Positions 8,475-16,356 of a DNA stretch of 64,000 bases are shown here, in pieces; the stretch's first letter is position 1; each line of letters starts with the position of its first letter. The DNA comes from Flavobacterium alkalisoli (GTDB lineage Bacteria; Bacteroidota; Bacteroidia; Flavobacteriales; Flavobacteriaceae). A program made the position numbers and the translations under genes. The DNA lies in assembly GCF_008000935.1 (NCBI RefSeq), contig NZ_CP042831.1, positions 1,736,001-1,800,000 on the forward strand. Reading direction: 5' to 3'. Under the pieces are notes generated by a model, which ran no database searches, was not told the origin of the DNA, and saw only the letters and a list, made by a program, of their open reading frames with translations.

Positions 8475-10085
8475 ATGAAAAAGATATCAGCCTTACTCCT
8501 GATATTATTACCCCTTATTGCTTTTTCACAAAATGATTTTAAAGCAATAGATTCTATTTTAAGCATTTACGATCAGGGCTTTAGGCCGGGTGTTTCTATG
8601 AGGATTGTAAAAGACGGGATAGTGATTTATAATAAACATTCAGGTTATGCAAACCTCGAAATAAATGATAAGCTAACCGATAATAGTATTTTTTATCTTG
8701 CCTCAGTTTCTAAACAATTTACAGGTGCCTGTATAGTGCTTTTAAAACAGCAGGGTAAGCTGAATTTTACCGATAAACTTTCTGATTATTTTCCCGATAT
8801 GCCTGTGTATGCTCAGGATATTATCATATATGACCTTCTTAATCATACTTCCGGAATTAAAGATATTGTTGCTTTAGCAGGTCTAAAAAAGGAAAAAGTC
8901 GAAGATTATGATAATGAAAAGATATATAGATTATTGTCTGTTCAGGAGTTGGATTTTAAACCAGGGTCTGAGCATAGTTATAATAATTCAGGTTATTGGT
9001 TTCTGGCTCAGATTATTGAAAAGGTATCTGGGATGTCTTTAAATGATTTTGCAGTAAAAAATATTTTTACTCCTTTAGGAATGAAAAATACCAGATATGT
9101 TTATAAGGGGGATGATTATTTTGAAAATAGGGTTTTTGGGTATTGGGAAAAGGAAGATAAATATTTTAAGACAGAAGTAGATGCTGTTGCTGTGATTGGA
9201 GGAGGTTTATATTCTACTCTTGGTGATTTACAAAAATGGCTCGAAGAAATGCAGAGTAATAAAGTTCTTGGCAAAGTTTTTTGGAATAAAATGCTAAAAG
9301 GAAAGATGTATGAAGAGTCAGATTACGCTTATAATAAGGGGTTATATATTTTAAACGATGAGAAAGGAAAGCAAATTACCCATGGTGGTGTTAACGACGG
9401 TTTTAATACATATGTGTCTTTGTTTCCGGATGAAAAACTTAGTGTGATAACACTTTCAAACAATGATGATGCTCCTGTTGAATATTTACATTCTTTGGGT
9501 GCTGATATTGCATTAGGAATTAAAGAAGAGAGTCATAAAGAAGAAATTTTGGAGAGTAAACGACTGCCTGATTCTTTATTGATGCGATATGATGGTCTCT
9601 ATAACCAAAACGGATACTTTTATAAAGTAAGTCATGAGCACGGTGTGTTAAGCATAATGCAGGTTTTTAATGACCTTGAGTTTGATTTGGTTCCTATACA
9701 TGACTCTTCTTTTAGTAAAGATAATTACACGTTTACATTTGAAGATATACAAAATGGTAAAGCGCAGAAAATGATTATTTTGTCATCAAATGTATCTGAT
9801 ATAGCGGTTAGAAGAGAAGTTGCCGTAAACGATTTTGAAAGGGTTACAGGTTCATTTTATTGTAGTAATCTAGATGTAACTTACTTTTTCTACAAAGAGA
9901 ATGGTGTTTTAAAGTGTAAAGTAGGGAATGATGAAACAGAGGGGTATTTTGCTGTTTATAAAGCTTTTTTTGATTTTGGTGTTGTGAAATATGATTTTGA
10001 CGAAAATAAAAGAGTAAAAGGTTTTACACTCAATCATCCGAGATTCAGAAACATCCGATTTGTAAAAGTAGAATCTACGGAGTAG
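8475..10085 (+). CDS. beta-lactamase-family serine hydrolase, secreted
   Basis: A 536-residue protein with a signal peptide (MKKISALLLILLPLIAFSQ). It has the class C beta-lactamase / penicillin-binding fold: SVSK (SxxK, catalytic Ser and Lys) near 78-81, a YNN motif (HSYNNSGYW) near 169, and HGG (ITHGGVNDG) near 304 as the third active-site motif. A C-terminal beta-rich domain of about 160 residues follows. Such proteins are esterases, D-amino-acid peptidases or unknown hydrolases; true beta-lactamase activity is not implied. The DNA looks more AT-rich than its neighbours. It overlaps the next, convergent gene by 11 bp. Confidence 0.85.
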   Translation: MKKISALLLILLPLIAFSQNDFKAIDSILSIYDQGFRPGVSMRIVKDGIVIYNKHSGYANLEINDKLTDNSIFYLASVSKQFTGACIVLLKQQGKLNFTDKLSDYFPDMPVYAQDIIIYDLLNHTSGIKDIVALAGLKKEKVEDYDNEKIYRLLSVQELDFKPGSEHSYNNSGYWFLAQIIEKVSGMSLNDFAVKNIFTPLGMKNTRYVYKGDDYFENRVFGYWEKEDKYFKTEVDAVAVIGGGLYSTLGDLQKWLEEMQSNKVLGKVFWNKMLKGKMYEESDYAYNKGLYILNDEKGKQITHGGVNDGFNTYVSLFPDEKLSVITLSNNDDAPVEYLHSLGADIALGIKEESHKEEILESKRLPDSLLMRYDGLYNQNGYFYKVSHEHGVLSIMQVFNDLEFDLVPIHDSSFSKDNYTFTFEDIQNGKAQKMIILSSNVSDIAVRREVAVNDFERVTGSFYCSNLDVTYFFYKENGVLKCKVGNDETEGYFAVYKAFFDFGVVKYDFDENKRVKGFTLNHPRFRNIRFVKVESTE

Positions 10086-10467
10086 GTATTTCCTCTTCAT
10101 AAATTTTATGTCCTGCCCTGTCATAATAAACACAAGTCATTTCTACCATATCAACAACCCATTTTTCGACACCGTCGTCAGCGGCATCTTTGCAAAATTG
10201 CGGATAATCGGTTTCTCCTGCCTGATGGGCGTTGAGGTGATGTATAAAATCGCTCATATTTCCGGTTTCTGCAACCTGGAGATTGTCGTATTTAGGGGGT
10301 GACTGTATACGGTAATTGTCGCAGCCCCAGTATACGGTATGGCCGTCTTTTACATAAGTGTTGTAATGAATTACTCCAAGAGCTATGAGATCCTGAATGT
10401 ACTGTGGAAAGTCTGCACCACTTTTAACTTTAGAGTGCGCTTCCTTAATTTGATCAATTGTGAACAT
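10075..10467 (-). CDS. DUF1398 family protein
   Basis: A 130-residue cytoplasmic protein that matches the DUF1398 family (MFTIDQIKEAHSKVKSG at the start, GVIHYNTYVKDGHTVYWG near 31, and a C-terminal half with CKDAADDGVEKWVVD). The function of the family is unknown. It is convergent with and overlaps the serine hydrolase 3' end by 11 bp, and is divergent from idi. Confidence 0.78.
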   Translation of the reverse strand: MFTIDQIKEAHSKVKSGADFPQYIQDLIALGVIHYNTYVKDGHTVYWGCDNYRIQSPPKYDNLQVAETGNMSDFIHHLNAHQAGETDYPQFCKDAADDGVEKWVVDMVEMTCVYYDRAGHKIYEEEIPTP

Positions 10468-10565
10468 ACTCTATAAAATTTATTATATCAAAGATACATA
10501 AAATATTGGTGTCCAATAAAATATCATCAAAGAGGGAATAGGCTTCTTTTCCGGTAATATTTTCT

Positions 10566-10573
10566 TATTTTTG
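10566..10573 (+). promoter_or_regulatory. putative -7 box of the idi operon
   Basis: TATTTTTG matches TAnnTTTG and lies 17 bp before the idi ATG. No convincing -33 TTG is seen. Confidence 0.45.
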
Positions 10574-10590
10574 AAAGCTATTATATAACG

Positions 10591-11124
10591 ATGACAGAAG
10601 AAAAAGTAATACTTGTAAACGAAAAAGACGAACAGATAGGACTGATGCCAAAAATGGAAGCTCATGAAAAAGCTTTATTACACAGGGCATTCTCCGTTTT
10701 TGTATTGAACTCTAAAAACGAAATAATGCTGCAGCAAAGGGCAGCAGATAAATACCACTCCCCATTATTGTGGACAAATACCACCTGCAGCCATCAGCGT
10801 GAGGGTGAAACTAATATTGAGGCCGGTAACCGCAGGCTTATGGAGGAGATGGGGATTAAAACCGAACTTAAAGAGCTGTTTTCATTTATCTATAAGGCTC
10901 CTTTTGATAACGGACTTACAGAACATGAACTGGATCATGTAATGATAGGCTATTATAATGATGAGCCGAATATAAACAGGGAAGAAGCCGAAAGCTGGAA
11001 GTGGATGAGTATTGATGATGTTAAGGAAGATATGAAGGCTAATCCCGAGGTATATACAGTTTGGTTCAGGATTATATTTGAGGAGTTTTATCATTATCTT
11101 GAAGATCATAAATTACCGCAATAA
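10591..11124 (+). CDS. idi: isopentenyl-diphosphate delta-isomerase, type 1
   Basis: The enzyme interconverts isopentenyl and dimethylallyl diphosphate, the building blocks of quinones and carotenoids. The 177 residues show the Nudix-like fold with the catalytic Cys in NTTCSHQREGE (near 66), the metal-binding His residues (KYHSPLLW, CSHQ), the RRLMEEMGI Nudix helix and ESWKWM near 133. The length is normal for bacterial type 1 Idi. The stop TAA overlaps the ATG of the next gene by one base (TAATG), so the two are translationally coupled. Confidence 0.93.
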   Translation: MTEEKVILVNEKDEQIGLMPKMEAHEKALLHRAFSVFVLNSKNEIMLQQRAADKYHSPLLWTNTTCSHQREGETNIEAGNRRLMEEMGIKTELKELFSFIYKAPFDNGLTEHELDHVMIGYYNDEPNINREEAESWKWMSIDDVKEDMKANPEVYTVWFRIIFEEFYHYLEDHKLPQ

Positions 11125-11534
11125 TGAGAGTTACTGTTAGCAGAAAAGCACATTTTAATGCCGCACACCGCCTTTATCGTAAAGACTGGAGTGAAGAGCA
11201 GAATGATACTGTTTTCGGGAAATGTAATAACCCTAATTTTCATGGGCATAACTATGAGCTTATAGTTAGTGTTACAGGGGAAATAGATCCGCAAACAGGT
11301 TATGTGATAGATATCAAAGTGCTGAAGGATATTATTACAGAAGAGGTTGAGGAGCCTTTTGATCATAAGAACCTTAATCTTGATGTGCCGGAATTTAAAG
11401 ATCTTAACCCAACTGCCGAAAATATAGTGGTAGTGATATGGAACAGGATAAGAAGGCGTATCGACTCTCAAATGGACCTTGAGGTAGTGTTATATGAAAC
11501 CCCAAGGAATTTTGTAACTTACAAAGGCATCTAA
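11124..11534 (+). CDS. 6-pyruvoyl tetrahydropterin synthase family protein (PTPS-II-like)
   Basis: A 136-residue T-fold enzyme of the PTPS/QueD family. Zinc ligands are seen in HFNAAH (near 11-16) and HGHNY (near 39), with the catalytic Cys in FGKCNNPNFHGH, and the DHKNLN motif near 81. The spacing CxxxxxHGH is that of true 6-pyruvoyl-tetrahydropterin synthases, whereas QueD has CxxxHGH. The local sequence, including DHKNL and DVP, closely resembles animal PTPS. It may therefore make a tetrahydropterin rather than queuosine precursor; no partner gene is adjacent to decide this. It sits between idi and manA in one operon. Confidence 0.85.
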   Translation: MRVTVSRKAHFNAAHRLYRKDWSEEQNDTVFGKCNNPNFHGHNYELIVSVTGEIDPQTGYVIDIKVLKDIITEEVEEPFDHKNLNLDVPEFKDLNPTAENIVVVIWNRIRRRIDSQMDLEVVLYETPRNFVTYKGI

Positions 11535-11549
11535 ATAATAAGTATTATA

Positions 11550-12512
11550 ATGGAATTATATCCGCTGGTTTTTGAACCAATTTTAAAAGACAGGATTTGG
11601 GGAGGTACCAAACTCAAAACCGATTTAGGTAAAAACATACCTACACAAACAACAGGAGAAAGCTGGGAGCTTTCTGCCGTACCCGGAGACGTTAGTGTTG
11701 TTAGGGAAGGAGCTTATAAGGGCAAACCCTTAAGCGAACTTCTGGAACAGTTCCCTCAGGAAATTCTTGGAAGGAAAATACACGATCAGTTTGGGACACA
11801 GTTTCCTTTACTGTTTAAGTTTCTGGATGCAAGGGAAGATCTTTCCATACAGGTTCATCCTAATGACGAATTGGCTAAACAGAGACATAACTCTTTTGGT
11901 AAAACCGAAATGTGGTATGTAATGCAGGCTGATGAAGGAGCTAGGATAATTGTAGGATTTAAACACAAATCAAGCCCGGATGAGTATTTGGAGCACCTTA
12001 ATAATAAAAACCTTATTGAGATTCTTAATGAGGTTGAGGTTAAAAAAGGTGATGTGTTTTTCCTTGAAACAGGTACTATACATGCTATAGGTGCAGGGAT
12101 TGTTATTGCCGAAATACAGCAGACATCTGATATTACCTATCGTATTTATGACTGGGACAGGGTAGATGCTAATGGTAATTCAAGAGAATTGCACGTTGAG
12201 CAGGCTCTTGATGCCATGAACTATAATACTACCGATACACAAAAGCAGTACACACAAACACTTAATACAGGAAATGTAATGGTAGACTGCCCTTATTTTA
12301 CCACAAGTTACTTTCCTTTAAACGGAACGGCTTCTGTTGATAAGGATGGCAGCAGCTTTACTGTTTATATATGTACTGAAGGAGAATATAGCTTTAAAAC
12401 TGATGGTAAAAGCTATTCGTTTACAAAGGGCGATACCATATTAGTGCCTGCTGCATTAAAAGCATTTGAGCTTAGCGGAGAAGCTACGTTGCTAGAAATA
12501 TGTATTTCTTAA
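11550..12512 (+). CDS. manA: mannose-6-phosphate isomerase, class I
   Basis: This zinc-dependent cupin enzyme interconverts fructose-6-phosphate and mannose-6-phosphate, feeding GDP-mannose and surface glycan synthesis. The 320 residues include the opening PLVFEPILKDRIWGG, the metal-binding SIQVHPND (near 100), GKTEMWYV (near 116) and the late ETGTIHAIGAGIVIAEIQQ (near 172) with the fourth metal ligand. The size is typical of the short bacterial class I type. It starts 15 bp after the pterin gene and probably ends the operon. Confidence 0.92.
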   Translation: MELYPLVFEPILKDRIWGGTKLKTDLGKNIPTQTTGESWELSAVPGDVSVVREGAYKGKPLSELLEQFPQEILGRKIHDQFGTQFPLLFKFLDAREDLSIQVHPNDELAKQRHNSFGKTEMWYVMQADEGARIIVGFKHKSSPDEYLEHLNNKNLIEILNEVEVKKGDVFFLETGTIHAIGAGIVIAEIQQTSDITYRIYDWDRVDANGNSRELHVEQALDAMNYNTTDTQKQYTQTLNTGNVMVDCPYFTTSYFPLNGTASVDKDGSSFTVYICTEGEYSFKTDGKSYSFTKGDTILVPAALKAFELSGEATLLEICIS

Positions 12513-12534
12513 CAACGGAGGAAAAAATTAATTG

Positions 12535-12542
12535 TAATTTTG
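12535..12542 (+). promoter_or_regulatory. putative -7 box of the 88-residue protein gene
   Basis: TAATTTTG matches TAnnTTTG and ends 25 bp before the ATG at 12568. Confidence 0.4.
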
Positions 12543-12567
12543 CATAAAATTTAAAAACAAAAATAAG

Positions 12568-12834
12568 ATGGCAAGTGTAAAAACTTTAAAGAAGGACATT
12601 AATTACGTTTTAGGAGATATTATCGAGGCAGTTTACATTTGGGAGATGACAACTCAGGGAAAACCAACAAAAGAGTCGGAAGCTATTATAGATGAGGCTA
12701 TTACTGTTTTTGATAACTTAATTTCAAAAATTAACCAAAAAAACGTGGAAAATAAAAAAGATCATTTCAGACAAATTAATAAGGAGCTGGAAGAATCTGC
12801 TGGTCAGCTTGTTGCAAAAATCAATGCGCTGTAA
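12568..12834 (+). CDS. conserved hypothetical protein, all-helical, 88 residues
   Basis: A small soluble protein with no signal peptide, rich in Lys, Glu, Ile and Asn and predicted to be helical throughout (MASVKTLKKDINYVLGDIIE at the start, INKELEESAGQLVAKINAL at the end). It looks like a conserved flavobacterial protein of unknown function; no catalytic motif is visible. It has its own -7 box and is followed by the tRNA-Thr promoter. Confidence 0.75.
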   Translation: MASVKTLKKDINYVLGDIIEAVYIWEMTTQGKPTKESEAIIDEAITVFDNLISKINQKNVENKKDHFRQINKELEESAGQLVAKINAL

Positions 12835-12867
12835 GGGAAAATTTCAATAAAAAAGTGCAAAATTTTT

Positions 12868-12898
12868 TTTGGAAAATTCAAAACCAGTCTTATATTTG
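12868..12898 (+). promoter_or_regulatory. promoter of tRNA-Thr
   Basis: TTTG at 12868-12871 and TATATTTG at 12891-12898 are 19 bp apart, a full match to the Bacteroidetes housekeeping promoter. The mature tRNA begins 15 bp later. Confidence 0.7.
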
Positions 12899-12913
12899 CA
12901 CCCGTATTGAGAT

Positions 12914-12987
12914 GCCGGTGTAGCTCAGCTGGCTAGAGCAGCTGATTTGTAATCAGCAGGTCGTGGGTTCGAGTCCCTCCATCGGCT
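12914..12987 (+). tRNA. tRNA-Thr (anticodon UGU)
   Basis: A complete cloverleaf can be drawn: acceptor stem GCCGGTG/CATCGGC (one G-U pair), anticodon stem GCTGA/TCAGC with loop TTTGTAA giving anticodon TGT (threonine, ACA codons), and a T arm with GGTTCGAGTCC. The discriminator base is T and no CCA is encoded. It is a single tRNA with its own promoter and terminator. Confidence 0.96.
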
Positions 12988-12992
12988 CAATA

Positions 12993-13024
12993 AAAAAACC
13001 GCTTCATTTATGAAGCGGTTTTTG
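12993..13024 (+). terminator. terminator after tRNA-Thr
   Basis: AACCGCTTCA and TGAAGCGGTT form a stem with a small loop, followed by TTTTTG. It starts just after the tRNA. The remaining bases up to 13146 show no gene. Confidence 0.85.
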
Positions 13025-13146
13025 TTTTTATAAGTTATTTCTTTTTTGCACGGTTGTTCTGTTTTTAGTAGTAATGGCAAAATGTTGAATGTTACTTCTA
13101 CAGTTCTGTTGTATATTCCCTGCATCTAATGTATGTATCTTAAAAT

Positions 13147-13179
13147 AAAAACAGCAAGGTTATACACCTTGCTGTTTTC
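13147..13179 (-). terminator. terminator of the DUF4369 lipoprotein gene
   Basis: AAAACAGCAAGGT pairs exactly with ACCTTGCTGTTTT around a 5-nt loop, with A/T runs outside. It lies 24 bp past the stop of the minus-strand gene. Confidence 0.8.
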
Positions 13180-13202
13180 ATATTCTTTGAGATTTAAAAA
13201 AC

Positions 13203-13931
13203 TTACTTCACTTCTGCGGCCTCATCTTTTTTTCTGTCCTCTAAAAGTTCGGTCAATATTTTTCCGTAGTGCGATTCGGCTACTTTAGGAGTCATGCTTT
13301 TTTGCATCGTGTCCAGATATTTGATATTAATATCATGAATTTCAGAAAGGGCAATATATGGGCCTACTTCGTGATCTGAATGATTGATGACAAAATTGGC
13401 AGTAATTAGATATCTGCGCTTTAAAAGCTGCTCTTTCTTTTCGCTGATGCTGTCTATTTGCTTTAGGTTGTTATTTTGAATTGCCTCAATACTTTTTTGG
13501 GTAAGGTCAAGGTCAATATCTATATAACGTTTTCTGTGCTGAAGGAATTCTTCATATATCTTTTGGTTTTCCGATCCCGTAATTTTTGCTCTGGAATAGA
13601 AACCTTCAATATTTGAATTGATAGTCATATTACCCGGTTCGGCAAAAAACGCTAGTTTATCGTCCATAGAGTTTGTTTGGCCTCTGTCCAGTATAAGGTA
13701 TAGCATTTGAGGCGAATCGATGTTTAAATCGCTTTTAAAGTTCGAATTGCCCTTAATTGTTATACTGTCCAGGGTAATATAAGAAGTGTCCTGGAGTTTC
13801 TTTATATAGAGTGTACCCTGTTTAAAGCCTCTAATGTTGCCTGTAATGTGCAGGTTTGTATCGGCTTTTTTATCTTCGTTACAAGCGAAAAGTGTTAAGG
13901 CGGCAAACAGGGCCAGAATAGTTTTTTTCAT
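13203..13931 (-). CDS. DUF4369 domain lipoprotein
   Basis: A 242-residue protein with a lipoprotein signal (MKKTILALFAALTLFAC, Cys at 17), so it is anchored in a membrane facing the periplasm. Residues from about 27 to 120 fit DUF4369 (LHITGNIRGFKQGTLYIKKL, then a conserved GQTNSM region), the domain usually found in front of thioredoxin-like AhpC/TSA proteins in Bacteroidetes. Here no thioredoxin domain or CxxC follows; the C-terminal 120 residues are helical and charged. The function is unknown. The gene is monocistronic with its own terminator. Confidence 0.78.
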   Translation of the reverse strand: MKKTILALFAALTLFACNEDKKADTNLHITGNIRGFKQGTLYIKKLQDTSYITLDSITIKGNSNFKSDLNIDSPQMLYLILDRGQTNSMDDKLAFFAEPGNMTINSNIEGFYSRAKITGSENQKIYEEFLQHRKRYIDIDLDLTQKSIEAIQNNNLKQIDSISEKKEQLLKRRYLITANFVINHSDHEVGPYIALSEIHDINIKYLDTMQKSMTPKVAESHYGKILTELLEDRKKDEAAEVK

Positions 13932-13990
13932 AAGTTAATAAAGCGGTTAAATTTTTCGCAAAGTAATAAAATTTACCTGTTTAGATAAAT

Positions 13991-14020
13991 AAAAAATGCT
14001 GCTTTAAAGCAGCATTTTTT
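13991..14020 (-). terminator. terminator of the Asn/Thr-rich secreted protein gene
   Basis: AAAAAATGCTGCTT and AAGCAGCATTTTTT are exact complements with a tiny loop. The hairpin lies 19 bp past the minus-strand stop codon at 14039. Confidence 0.8.
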
Positions 14021-14038
14021 ATTATTATGTATAAATTG

Positions 14039-14368
14039 TTAATCGTCTAAAAACATTCTTGCCAGTTTTTTGTTGCTGTTGTGAACAAACTCAACAAAAA
14101 ATGATCCTATTCCGTATCCCGGAGCCTCAGTACCTGTTGTACATACTCTGGTAGTTTCTTTTTTGGAAACTGTTTTTACAACAGTCGTATCCTCAGTTCT
14201 GATTGCTGAAACCTTAGCTGTCTTTTCGGTCTTGGTTTCTTTGTTAGTGTGAGTAACCGTAGTGTTGTTTTCTGTAGGATTTGGTGTGGTATTATTGCCG
14301 TTATTACCATTGTTGGCAAAAGCGGTAAAGCTTAATCCCATAAAAAATATGATAAATAATGCTTTCAT
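14039..14368 (-). CDS. small secreted Asn/Thr-rich protein
   Basis: A 109-residue protein with a signal peptide (MKALFIIFFMGLSFTAFA). The mature N-terminal half is low complexity (NGNNGNN, then many Thr, Asn and Lys with repeated TVVKTV/ETKTEK-like segments), and the last 35 residues (GIGSFFVEFVHNSNKKLARM) look more ordered. No family is recognised. The mature protein is probably periplasmic or surface exposed. It has its own terminator and is separated by 83 bp from the M61 peptidase gene upstream. Confidence 0.65.
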   Translation of the reverse strand: MKALFIIFFMGLSFTAFANNGNNGNNTTPNPTENNTTVTHTNKETKTEKTAKVSAIRTEDTTVVKTVSKKETTRVCTTGTEAPGYGIGSFFVEFVHNSNKKLARMFLDD

Positions 14369-14451
14369 AATAGTAAGGTTTTTTTGCCGCTTTGTGTTAA
14401 ACAGCTTTGATTATAGGGCTTAAATATAATAAATTTTTGAATACCAAAGTG

Positions 14452-16284
14452 TTAACCTTTTAACCAGGCCTCCTTTAATTTGGTTTTACTTTCAATTGAT
14501 GCATGGTAACCTTCAACCTGTTCTGTAGGTAATACAACTTTACCTTTTATATCCTGTTCCTTGCCTTCGCGCTTAATTTTTAGTGTAATATCTTCACCAT
14601 CTTTCCAGCTCATGCTTGTCATGATAAGATCGTAAATATTATCAAGGTTATAAGCTGTTCCGTTAACTGTTGTTATAATGTCTCCTGTTTTAAGCCCCAG
14701 AGTATCCATAAAGGCATTGCCTTCTGCCGGAAGAAGCACAATTTGCTTCTCGCTGTTTATGGTTACATAAGGTATTTCCTCGTTTTTAAGGAATGGTGTT
14801 CCTTTCTTTTCAACAATAGCTTGGGTTACACCCATTTTTGCCAGATACTCCTCATAAGGAATAGGGGTGTTGCCACTTACATAAACCTTTAAAAATTCTT
14901 CTACCTTTGGCGAAGTAAGCTTAGCTATATCGGTAAATAAATCATCGTCATTAAACGGTTTGTTGCTTCCGTATTCTGCCGAAAGGTTTCTCATAAGGTC
15001 TAAAATCCCTTTTTCACCATTGGTATTTTCTCTTATTTGTATGTCAATACACATAGCAATAAGTGCACCTTTAAGATATACGTTGTAGTAAGAGTCTTTG
15101 TAAGGAGACTCAAGTATGTTTTTACTCATTTTAGTGAAATTCATTGTTTCACTAAACTGCTTAGACTGCGCAATCTTATCGGCCATGCGGGCATAAAACT
15201 CGTCTTCGGTTATAAGTCCCTGATTTACCTGGAACAGATTGGCAAAATATTCGGTTACACCTTCATACATCCATAAGTGTTCAGACATTTTAGGGGTGTT
15301 GTAATTGAAGTAATGAATTTCGTTTGAGTGTATGCTTAGCGGAGTTACAATATGAAAGAATTCGTGAGATACCACATCTTTCAGGGTTGATATAAGCTGG
15401 TCAAGAGGCATCATCTCAGGCATAACTACAGTGGTTGATGTAGTGTGCTCTAACGCTCCAAAACCTCTTGCATCCGGCTTTTCCATATTGGTTAGATAAA
15501 TCAGTACACTATATTTCTTAGTACTGTTTATAGCTCCTAAAAAGCGTTTTTGAGCACGCATCATGGTTTCCATATCCGGAGTTATATCGGCGGCTTTTAT
15601 CTTTCCGTTAGGAGAATATACGCTTATAAGAATTTCCATGCCATCTACCGTGAAGGTAGTATAGTCAGGCTTAGAGTACATTATAGGATGATCTACCACA
15701 TCCGGGTATCTCGGCGATTTAAATACATCTGTCTCATTGCTTGCATCCTCGTCTATAAAAGAAGTGGAAGCCCATAAACTGGCAGGGTGTGATATGGTAA
15801 GTACATAAGGCAATTCGCTTTTGCCTTCAAAGTAACCTACAAATCCGTGAGTGTTTAGTACAAAGTTATCGTTTGCAGTAATGTTTGTTCCTGCCGGAGA
15901 GAATATATCATGAACACCTGTTCCTTCAATATCATAAGTGTCGTTTACCCAGTAAGTAACTTTTTCAAGTTTATTGGCATCGGCTATTTTCCATGAGTTT
16001 TCATCAGGATGTTCAACCTTAAGCTCACGTCCTTTTTTGTCATAAGCCTTAAAGTCATCTATAAACTTACCGTAATTGTCGCTGGAATAAGTTCCTGGTA
16101 CAATTTTCGGAATGTAGAAAGTAGTGGTTTTATCGTCCAGTTTTGGAGCGGTAACAGTAACCTGTACTTTGTCGTTAGTAACATTTTTCAGGTTTATAGC
16201 AACCTGTACATCCTCATGCTTTTGGGCTGTTGCAACACTGCATACAGATAAAGCGAGTGCAATTGTTTTAATAATTGTTCTCAT
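14452..16284 (-). CDS. M61 family metallopeptidase with PDZ domain
   Basis: A 610-residue secreted peptidase of the glycyl aminopeptidase (M61) family. It has a signal peptide (about 20 residues, ending ATAQ), an N-terminal beta domain, the zinc motif HEFFHIVTPL (HExxH, near 311) with a downstream Glu in the WMYEGVTEYFA segment (near 338), and a C-terminal PDZ domain near 510-590 (GLKTGDIITTVNGTAY). This order is standard for M61 proteins. It lies 72 bp after an alpha/beta hydrolase gene on the same strand and may be read through from it. Confidence 0.9.
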   Translation of the reverse strand: MRTIIKTIALALSVCSVATAQKHEDVQVAINLKNVTNDKVQVTVTAPKLDDKTTTFYIPKIVPGTYSSDNYGKFIDDFKAYDKKGRELKVEHPDENSWKIADANKLEKVTYWVNDTYDIEGTGVHDIFSPAGTNITANDNFVLNTHGFVGYFEGKSELPYVLTISHPASLWASTSFIDEDASNETDVFKSPRYPDVVDHPIMYSKPDYTTFTVDGMEILISVYSPNGKIKAADITPDMETMMRAQKRFLGAINSTKKYSVLIYLTNMEKPDARGFGALEHTTSTTVVMPEMMPLDQLISTLKDVVSHEFFHIVTPLSIHSNEIHYFNYNTPKMSEHLWMYEGVTEYFANLFQVNQGLITEDEFYARMADKIAQSKQFSETMNFTKMSKNILESPYKDSYYNVYLKGALIAMCIDIQIRENTNGEKGILDLMRNLSAEYGSNKPFNDDDLFTDIAKLTSPKVEEFLKVYVSGNTPIPYEEYLAKMGVTQAIVEKKGTPFLKNEEIPYVTINSEKQIVLLPAEGNAFMDTLGLKTGDIITTVNGTAYNLDNIYDLIMTSMSWKDGEDITLKIKREGKEQDIKGKVVLPTEQVEGYHASIESKTKLKEAWLKG

Positions 16285-16356
16285 TTGCTGTTTTTTGATA
16301 CGTATATGTATGCTAAAACATGAGGATGTTACAGGTTATTATGATTTTTTTTGAAA

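Noticed and set aside
12925-13125. Open frame on the minus strand ending in RWRDSNPRPADYKSAALAS
   Set aside because: Its end is the reverse complement of the tRNA-Thr gene, a well-known false protein; it is not listed as a gene.
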